Assembly (NCBI RefSeq): GCF_033958435.1
Contig: NC_134147.1
Coordinates: 47,734,001-47,798,000 of the forward strand
Direction: 5' to 3'
Origin: Carettochelys insculpta
Lineage: Eukaryota > Chordata > Testudines > Carettochelyidae
DNA: 64,000 nucleotides
Under the pieces are notes generated by a model. The model made no database searches, was not told the origin of the DNA, and saw only the letters and a program-made list of their open reading frames with translations. Of this stretch, positions 56,618 to 64,000 are shown one piece after another. How positions within the stretch are numbered: position 1 is the first letter of the stretch; each line of letters begins with the position of its first letter. A program made the position numbers and the translations under genes.

Positions 56618-56866
56618 CTACAGAGCTGACGCAGTCTTGCAGATTCTTACCCTTCTGTTATTACTTGCAAATGTTCCACACTGTACAATTCTTCTTCTGC
56701 TTTGCCCCATAATGCCACGTAGAACTTTACAAAGTGCATGAATTACAGGTAGTACGTACGAGTTCATCTTCATGGTGTGCTTACCAGGCAAACACCCTAA
56801 GCCTTCAAATACATCCTTGTATTCTTCAAACATGTCCGAGTCACCTGCTGGCTCTTCCTTTACCAT
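56618..56866 (-). pseudogene. Gypsy pol N-terminal frame
   Basis: 82 codons beginning in MVKEEPAGDSDMFEEYKDVF, the segment that precedes the RT domain in Ty3/Gypsy pol. Conserved EEYKDVFEGLG and LPG(K)H residues are visible; then it loses similarity. Confidence 0.7.
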
Positions 56867-57298
56867 ACTGGGTTCGCCCTTCCAGTGCTGTATAATCTTA
56901 CAGACGACACCTTGGCTTTTTTTCCAGCATTTGTTTCAAACTCAGGTTTTGTGATCATTAACAAACATAACCAGTACTCAGCATGCTGAGGAATGGAACT
57001 TGCAAGTGCTCATCTGTTTGTCCTGGGGCTTCTCCTTTCCAAATTTGCATATTTGACCAAAGGATGGCATTTGCTGTATCTTAGACAGTCCTTTATGGCA
57101 CAGCCATGCTTTTGTCTGCTTTTTCAGGACTGCAGGTTTTTAGAAGTAGCAGGATGTCCTCCAGCCCTTGACTGCATGGTACTTACTAAAGGTGGACATA
57201 TGCTGCAGAGTAGGCACGTGTTTCCAGTTCACCAAACCCATTTAGTTGTTTTATGGCTATTACATATCTGTGTGGTATGTCCACAGCACATTCAAGGG

Positions 57299-57499
57299 TT
57301 AAATTAATCTCCCCCAACAGCCTGGCTTGCACCGAGTCTGATATAACACTACACATGATGGGGTCCGTACAGAGCAATTCAACCCATTCTCTACATTTGG
57401 TTTTAAATCAGTCACATATTGGTTTGTACCTTTCCCCATCTCTCTGACTTCTGCTGAAAACTTTTTGCCTCTCATGCATGAGATTTCTTTGTGATGCAC
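57299..57499 (-). pseudogene. Gypsy gag-like frame
   Basis: 66 codons with a KFSAEVREMGKGTNQYVTDLKP segment typical of the gag region of this retrotransposon group, followed by a degraded stretch. No zinc knuckle is seen nearby. Confidence 0.6.
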
Positions 57500-57800
57500 A
57501 GGGTGCCTCCAACTTATTTTAAGACCTGTATTTTTTTCTCCACTGTACCATCATATTGAAAACTATTCAATTCCTCCCTGGCTTCTTCGCCTGCCACATG
57601 ATGAAATAATGCCGCTTGCAGCTGTTCATCTTCTTTTTGTCTGCACCGCTCACGATGCTGTACAACTCACAACATTGCTTCCAGGCTCTGTGGTTTTCTG
57701 CATTTCCTTCAATCACTGACTTTCCTGGAGTATGTAGATGGTCCATTTTCCCCACTTGTTCTGGCCTTCTCTTACTTCTGGTTTATTCAGACTCCATGTA

Positions 57801-58739
57801 ATAGCTGGTTGCCAATTTGCAGTTATAACATCAGAAAAGATACTAGAGACTTAAAGTGACAGTAAAACACATCAAAACGTTACTAGTTTCTCAGAACCAA
57901 ACAGATGGGAGGTGCCTGCTTGCCCACCCAGTTCCATGTGCTGGAGCAATACGTCTCTACTGATAGGAATCACTACTTTATAATCCCTCCCCACAACACT
58001 GTCGGTAACTTTGGTTCCCACTCTGAATTTCCTACTACCTTTACATGGTGTTACACTAACATGTATCTCACTGAATCGAAATGGCTAGGCCTTGTATTGA
58101 TGTTCCAGTATTGCAGGCTTCAGACCTGAGGATCCTGGAGTCTGCGGTGTGTGTTCCCATGAGAACAGAGACTCAGATTCATCCCCTGGGGATGCTGCTT
58201 CTAACGTAATGCCCTTAGCAGGAATGAACCAGCAGTCTTAGAAAGTAAGCATGAGCTCCCCCTGCCAGGGTTACAAGGCCCAATGCTGCTAGTGAAAAAA
58301 CAGCTGCAGACTCAACCTCTGTGTGGTCCATTCACTAGGTGGGGACAGAGAGCAGCACAATGGCTGCAGCACTTACCCCACATGGCAGAGTGTGGACCAA
58401 GCCCCCTGCCTCTGCACTGGAAATGCACGAAGCCCTGGGGAAAGCCACCATTATCAGAATTCAGCATCATGGTGAAACTTGGGCCAGCATGTGGCCATGG
58501 TAATTCCACTTCACCGTAGGTGCACATACCCTGCCATGGTCCACCATGCCTGGGTGAATTTCGCCACGCTGTGACTTCCCACTGTAAATTAAGGCACGTG
58601 GCCAAGAACATCAGGATTTTGTTGCACCTGGAAGCATTGGGTTGAAAGTGGCTACTTCTGTATTATAAATTAATAAACAGCTGTGGAATGTCCAAGTGCA
58701 AATAAGTACATGAACATAGTTATGGTAATTCCTCGCAAC
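57801..58739. other. Unique sequence
   Basis: Nothing recognised. Confidence 0.45.
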
Positions 58740-59085
58740 CTCCTGGGCAGATTTGCAACAAATTGTTAAAAGCCTCCTTAAAAACTCTCCTTTTCCATGA
58801 GATCCACAAAAGCAGTTACCACCACTAGGCTGCTGGCATGCAGAGACTACTTACTGCCTGTCACGCTGACCAAGGTTGTCTCATCGTTTCTTGGTACCCT
58901 AAAATCTGTCTACCTGTATCTCCCTATTGCCTCCTGTCTCATAATTAGTCGACAAGCGCCTTTTGCCCGAGATTGTCAGTTAGTGCTGTATTAGTTCAGC
59001 TCTGGGCACAAATGGGTCCAGACCGATGGCTTGGTCTCTGAAGTACTATGGTCATACAAAGAGTAAGTAATAACAACTACTAGTA
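58740..59085 (+). mobile_element. SINE/LINE-tail repeat
   Basis: AAAAACTCTCCTTTTCCATG, GTTACCACCACTAGGCTGCT, TGCCTGTCACGCTGACCAAG, then the tail CTCTGGGCACAAATGGGTCC and ACTATGGTCATACAAAGAGT, ending in A-rich AGTAATAACAAC. This is a widespread sauropsid repeat; a related inverted piece lies at 30385-30545. Confidence 0.6.
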
Positions 59086-60150
59086 GTCTTCTATCATAAT
59101 ATGGCAAACTGCTCCCACTGTTGCGTGTGGATCGCAGAGAATTGCTTGGAAGCATTTCAAAACTGATGATTGCCCTGCAACCGCACACGTAGGACGTGAT
59201 CCTCTTTTCCGTGGTGCCACTTGGTTACATACCTCTTTGTATGCTCTGTCAATAAATGTTTGGTTGCACAGATCAGCCCCTACTGACTGTTGTGCTTCTG
59301 AGCCATAGCTGGAGCATTCAGTGAACAACGTCTTTCTTACACATGAGATTGGTGCAGTTCCAGAAGTTATGAAGAATGCATATGTAATTAATTGGTTTCT
59401 AAAGTCTGGTAGAGCCCAACCATACAACACTGAGGTTTGCTACAGACAGGTTTAGGTACTGTGCATCATTTCAAGCTCCATCATGAAAATGGATTACTTC
59501 TGAGCCTCTTGTTGTTCTCATTACACCTTCACTCTTGCAAAGTGTCAGAATGGGAAAATGGCTAATAGATTCAGTTAATTATAACACTGCTCACTGCTTT
59601 AACCTTTTCAATTATCTGCAATTTCATTGGCTGACCTAGTAAGCTTCTTCCTACAGGCTAGTAATGCTAAAAATAAGAGGTGGGAGAACAGGGGATGTGG
59701 AATGTCCAGGAAACAGAGAAAAACAGTACCAAAAAGCGTAAAAGAGTGAAGCATCTTTCAGTGCTACAGGAACACAAGCCTTTTGTGTCACCAAGATATG
59801 AGATTCCACTGAACGTCTGGGTTATAACAACATTCTCTGCTATTTCCGAACTCACAGAACAGAGAGTAACTGCCAGTGTGGCTTCCCTTCCCCTTTGCTA
59901 ACGTGGCCTCATGACACCCAGGCGTCATCTTTGGGGCTGCTTCTGGAGAAGCACTACCTGCCTGAGCGAGAGTTAGCAGGAATTAGCCTGAAGGCGAACC
60001 AATGCCTAGTTCATGCTTCACTGATGGGTTAGCAGCGAGAGTTCAAACTATTTTGCGCTTAGCAGAGTGCCGTAATGGGACATGGATACGGAAGCCCCCA
60101 GAAGTATTTGGCATTGGCAACTCTCACCAATTGGACATTGGAGGAAACGC
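59086..60150. other. Unique sequence
   Basis: The 116-codon minus-strand frame at 59080-59430 has no recognisable domain, and I do not call it. No repeat is recognised. Confidence 0.45.
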
Positions 60151-60480
60151 AGGGCCAGATTAATCTTTTATGGGTCCCGGCACTCAGACCTGGCCCCACA
60201 CCCCATTCCTCCCACACTCCACGGCACGCCCACCCATGCTTCACCCGGAGGTCCTGCACCCCTTTGACCTGTTCCCCAGGCGGCACTGTGAGAGGGGAGG
60301 AGAGGAGCAAGTAGGGGTGAGGAACGGAGGGAGGGACAGAGAAGAGCAAGTGGCAGGCAGGGCCTTGGGTGAAGCACCGGTGAAGTGGAGGGTGGAGGGC
60401 ATAGCCAGAGTCCCGGCGCCAGTGCTCCACCAGAATATGGCCCAGGACCATGATGCCATTGTAGTCCCGGTTCGGAGAAC
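60151..60480 (+). mobile_element. hAT-like GC-rich repeat, left part
   Basis: Starts CAGGGCCAGATTAATC TTTT, matching in degraded form the CAGGGCCGGATTAACC terminus of a common turtle repeat, followed by GGGTCCCGGCACTCAG. GC-rich interior. The right terminus was not identified, so the end is approximate. Confidence 0.5.
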
Positions 60481-60879
60481 GTGGACCATGGGTCTTTTGG
60501 AATACGGCAATTTTTAAAAATACTTAAAATAGGAGCGTATCTTTAAACGTTAAAACAAAAGGAAAGAGGGATAGAAAGGGAGAATGGAGCCAAAGCTGCA
60601 GCCTCGTGCCCTTTTGTGTGTGAGCAATTAACTTTTTACAATGCAGACACTTCTGGTCAATAAAAGTCTCTCTGAGGCAGTGGACAGACAGACTGAGTGT
60701 GGCCATCCAACGCAGGAATGGAAAGGCTATAGTGAGGGCCAGCAACCCCCAGCACGGGTGCCCAGAGCAAGCACACAAGTCAGTCCAAGCCCCACCCTTC
60801 CTCCCTACATGCAGCTGGGGGTTTGCTCAAAGCCTAGCTGCCTGTGGATTAACTAAAGACCTGCTAACGCTACCAACCA

Positions 60880-61041
60880 CCACTTGAGCAGTAAAGGTCT
60901 ACATCTCTATTTATTTATTAATGAAGCTGTTGTAGGTAGGACTATTAGTGACTTTGAAAAGCTTCACCGACATCTGGATCGTACATAGAGGTCAAAAGGT
61001 CACATTTCGGCATTCTACCTCGGAAAGGTTGCTGACCCCTG
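60880..61041 (+). mobile_element. hAT (Charlie-like) right end
   Basis: The right terminus is GGAAAGGTTGCTGACCCCTG (61022-61041), the complement of the CAGGGGTCAGCAACCTTTCC end of hAT/Charlie-type elements. Upstream text (TATTTATTTATTAATGAAGC, CATTTCGGCATTCTACCTCG) fits such an element. The left end is missing or diverged. Confidence 0.65.
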
Positions 61042-62640
61042 CTCTATAGGTTAGACAGTGTTTGAAACCAGGAAAACTAGGCATACCTGAGGGAAAGAGA
61101 TGAATGCTATACCTGGCAGTTGTTATTCAAAAGTGGGGGGCTGCCAGAGTCAGGGTCCGTGAAAGAAACAAACTATTAAAAACAAAAATTAAGGGTAAAG
61201 GTAGGACTGAAAATAAATGAAAGGAAAGAGTTTGCAACGAGAAAAAGGGAGCTGTCTGCAACTTGAGAAAGGCTCTGCTGATGGTCCAGCTCAAGCCAAC
61301 GGCACTAGAGAAGCGACTGGAGGTGGTTTGACCGTGCATGATAGGTACCTGTGCTCCAAGGGGTCCGAGGTTTTTGCCACGCATGTGCAGCCAGCTGGGG
61401 CACAGCTACTACAAATTTCCAACTACAAGTGCAGGCACCGAGACCTCTAAAGTGGAGAACCCACAGGAACACGCCTCAAGGAAGCAGAGATTACCTTTTA
61501 CAATTAGATTTTTCTCCATAATAAATACCAAATGCCTTTCCATGCCTAAGGATTGTCTGAATATCACCAAAATGTACCTTTCAGGTTTTGACACACCATG
61601 GTTTTTATAAACGTATTTGTAAAGAATGCATCTGTGCAAGAAAAGAAGAGTTCATTCCGGCAGAGACATACTGCACACAACTCAAAAAGGCATTTCCCTG
61701 ACGGAGAAATCAGAAGATCAAAGTTGTGTTTTATTAGTCACATAAAAAAGTATCTTTAGCTCTGGGTTGCAAAGGAAATTTGCATTTAAATAGAAAGATT
61801 AATAACTGTAATACACAGAGCCCATACTGAATGGGTTTGTAACAGAAAATAATTCACATTGTTTTATATAAATTGTGCACCTTAAGTCAAGCTCCCCAAA
61901 AGTAATAATTCCAATATTTTATGAAACAATTTTAATATCATACACCTTTGATACATTATTATTCAGAGTTGTAAATAATGCATGTCTGGAGCTTTGGGGA
62001 AACCTGGATTTGAAACACTTACCTATGAAAATTCAATCAGGCATGTGCTTTCTGCTCTAAGTATTTACAGTATGCATGAGTTCCACTTAAAGGGGAAAAG
62101 AAATCAATTGAGACTTATGGAACAAACCTTGCCTTGCAGTGCACAGCTCAAACAGAAGGCTGAGTAGCTGCCAGGGCAAACATATCACAGCCCCAGGGAC
62201 AGCGTGACAACTTCGCCCCTCACTCTTCTGAAGGCAGTGAAGACAGGAAGATTAGCACATCCCCCAGCCCTGCCCCACCTCTTACCTGTGCATCTCCATT
62301 CCCTTTGTGGTGTTTTTCCCTTAATATTCATTGCTTGGACAGATTTGGTTCTGATGCAGGGGCCTTGGGGGTGAAGAAGTTGTGATGCAAGGCCTGAAGA
62401 TCTGTGATTATGCAAAGACGTCAACTAACCCACCTCGTGTACTGGGACACAAAAGCCAAGGCAGCCTTTGGGCTTCAGTAATTGCCTTAAGTGGCTCTGC
62501 TGCTGCTCACTGGACTGCAGTGGGAGATTCCTTCCCTCATTGCTTTGACAGTAGCCGAGACCTACCTTGATCTTGCCCACATGGCAGGATTTGACCTCAT
62601 CTAGTGATCCAGCTGATTAACATCTGGGCAGAGAGAAATA
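61042..62640. other. Unique sequence
   Basis: No gene or repeat recognised. 61700-62060 is AT-rich and evenly textured. Confidence 0.45.
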
Positions 62641-62984
62641 CTGCATGCAGCATTCTGAACCAGTGCTGAAACGATTTCTTTTTTTTTTCTTTTCTTTTTG
62701 TTTTAATGCTTCTGTGCCCTCAGGTGCTTAGGTGGTCAGTAGTTTCCCCCACGTGTTTTGGTCCTGTGCTGGTCTGTTCAATCTCCTGAGAGCCAGGTTG
62801 ACAGATTTAGGTGGCTTTCTCTACCGTTCCAGGTAACATTTCTCTAGTTGCCCTCCTTTTTTCTGTCCAGGGGGACACCATTACCTCTTAGTTTGGAAAT
62901 CATGTTGGAAACATCCTTAAAGGCTGTCCTGACCATGTTCGATGCTTTGTATTGTTTTGCTCTGTTTAAAATTTCTGACACTGT
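62641..62984 (-). other. Possible LINE remnant, left flank of palindrome-rich repeat
   Basis: The T-rich run at 62679-62703 is followed by text whose complement reads NMVRTAFKDVSNMISKLRGN, which might be part of a LINE protein, in line with the right flank 63641-64000. The support is weak. Confidence 0.25.
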
Positions 62985-63640
62985 GGTTACGTCTACACGT
63001 GCATACTACATTGAAATAGCTTATTTCGATGTAGCGACATCGAAATAAGCTATTTCGATGAATAACGTCTACACGTCCTCCAGGGCTGGGAACGTCGACG
63101 TTCAACTTCGACGTTGGGCAGCACCACATCGAAATAGGTGCTGGGAGGGAACGTCTACACGCCAAAGTAGCACACATCAAAATAAGGGTGCCAGGCACAG
63201 CTGCAGACAGGGTCACAGGGAGGACTCAACAGCAAGCCACTCCCTTAAAGGGCCTCTCCCAGACACAGTTGCACTAAACAACACAAGATCCACAGAGCCG
63301 ACAACTGGTTGCAGACCCTGTGTATGCAGCATGGACCCCCAGCCGCCACAGCAGCAGCCAGAAGCCCTGGGCTAAGGGCTGCTGCACACGGTGACCATAG
63401 AGCCCCGCAGGGGCTAGAGAGAGAGCGTCTCTCAACCCCTCAGCTGATGGCCGCCATGGCGGACCCCGCTATTTCGATGTTGTGGGATGCGGATCGTCTA
63501 CACGTGCCCTACTTCGCCGCTTAACATCGACTTCAACTTCGAAATAGTGCCCAACATGTGTAGCCGTGACAGGCGCTATTTCGAAGTTGGCGCCGCTACT
63601 TTGAAGTAGCGTGCACGTGTAGATGCGGCCCGTATGAGAT
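62985..63640. mobile_element. Palindrome-rich non-autonomous DNA element
   Basis: Left end GGTTACGTCTACACGTGC (62986), right end GCACGTGTAGATGCGGCC (63612), an imperfect terminal inverted repeat. Near the left end ATAGCTTATTTCGATGTAGC is followed by CATCGAAATAAGCTATTTCG, a nested palindrome of AAATAAGCTATTT type. Near the right end CGAAATAG, CTATTTCGAAG and CTTTGAAGTAGC repeat the same motif. The central 63180-63440 is GC-rich and non-coding. A common structure in turtle genomes by my recollection. Confidence 0.7.
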
Positions 63641-64000
63641 TTTTTCCAATAGACTCTCAAAAGCTTCTGCAGGCCCTTACTTTGGAATGTTTGATCTTCT
63701 CAATGTCTGTGGTAGCTTTCCATGACTCTAGCTCATGAAGGGTGACACACATGATGTCAGTCTTAATTTGTCTCAGTGCTGGTTATGCTATTTTATGCTA
63801 TTTTTTTCCAAACTTTTTCAAGTTTATGAAAGACATTAGCTTCTTTATATAGTTGCAGCTTGACATCTATAGTGGTTTCACCAGCAACTATGTGTCTCAC
63901 TCCCTAAATAAAGTGACTTATTTTTTCAAGAGTTTCTCTACCTCCATGAATGGTAACTTGGGAGACAGTGACAACTACATATTTTGCCTCCCCTGATTGA
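63641..64000 (-). other. Possible LINE remnant, right flank
   Basis: The reverse complement contains TIHGGRETLEKISHF and KLQLYKEANVFHKLEKVW, reminiscent of the post-RT region of RTE-like elements (VEKFTYLG... / ...LYKA). Stops occur. The window ends here. Assignment is tentative. Confidence 0.3.

Larger units (their letters stand above)
55740..57800 (-). mobile_element. Ty3/Gypsy retrotransposon internal region, decayed
   Basis: On the minus strand the order from right to left is gag, the start of pol, RT and integrase, as in Ty3/Gypsy elements. Landmarks: a gag-type segment at 57299-57499 (NQYVTDLKP), pol N-terminal text EEYKDVFEGLGCLPGKHT at about 56770-56840, RT text corresponding to MDPRYMAHAI near 56560 and VLDANSGFWQ near 56470, and integrase text GLPEELVSDNGQQFVSK near 55895-55945. 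RNase H and most of integrase are missing, and there are many stops. I found no flanking LTR pair. An inert old copy. Confidence 0.8.

Noticed and set aside
59080..59430. 116-codon minus-strand frame
   Set aside because: No match to any family I know; the left edge overlaps a SINE-like tail.
63058..63375. 105-codon plus-strand frame
   Set aside because: Falls within the palindrome-rich MITE and reflects its sequence, not a gene.
1..64000. CRISPR array, bacterial defence system or operon
   Set aside because: No regularly spaced direct repeats, no bacterial-type gene density; the sequence is vertebrate.
1..64000. tRNA or rRNA genes
   Set aside because: No cloverleaf with A and B boxes or rRNA text was seen, though short degraded copies could be missed by eye.

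Overview
This is about 64 kb of vertebrate, non-avian sauropsid DNA, most probably from a turtle. No plasmid, phage, operon or bacterial-type gene is present. The assignment is inferred from repeat content: several CR1 LINEs with chelonian-type 3' ends, RTE LINEs, a DIRS (tyrosine-recombinase) retrotransposon, a Ty3/Gypsy remnant, a pogo/Tigger-type MITE, hAT-type MITEs, and short elements whose ends carry GTCTACAC-like motifs. I could not identify any host protein-coding exon, rRNA or tRNA. The window reads as intergenic or intronic sequence that has collected mobile DNA over a long period.

Layout. 0-5 kb: an (AC)n run, an unassigned 95-codon minus-strand frame, then a decayed plus-strand CR1 split by a roughly 1.4 kb GC-rich insertion. 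5-10 kb: a 277-codon frame with a 54-bp in-phase tandem duplication, a long GC-rich hAT-like repeat (6.1-7.0 kb), and the first of two full-length Tigger-type MITEs. 10-16 kb: an old CR1 scrap and the best-preserved element, a minus-strand CR1 (13.5-15.2 kb) with a 386-codon reverse-transcriptase frame, followed by a 190-bp hAT-type MITE. 16-24 kb: mostly unique sequence, including an AT-rich block that might be conserved non-coding DNA, an LTR-like segment, and an old LINE split by a minus-strand CR1. 24-34 kb: small SINEs and MITEs, one (26.2 kb) with a 7-of-8 matching target duplication, plus a GC-rich chelonian repeat. 34-39 kb: three RTE-type LINE pieces, one itself interrupted and one inverted. 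39-48 kb: a strong hairpin, fold-back repeats, another CR1 (43.9-45.8 kb) and a MITE. 48.5-52 kb: a DIRS element with inverted terminal repeats and an internal complementary region but no reverse-transcriptase core. 52-55 kb: a fold-back element with a 12-bp flanking duplication, the second Tigger MITE and another MITE. 55.7-57.8 kb: a minus-strand Gypsy internal region. 58.7-64 kb: a SINE-like tail, two hAT-like repeats and a large palindrome-rich repeat.

Functionally the elements form a layered record of insertion, not a pathway. CR1, RTE and DIRS coding frames are broken or internally deleted; only the 13.9-15.1 kb CR1 frame is close to intact. The main points of interest are the DIRS architecture, the asymmetric fold-back family with a clear flanking duplication, the nested insertions, a hairpin resembling a small-RNA precursor, and two uncharacterised open frames. 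Family names rest on motif recognition by eye; no database search was run.
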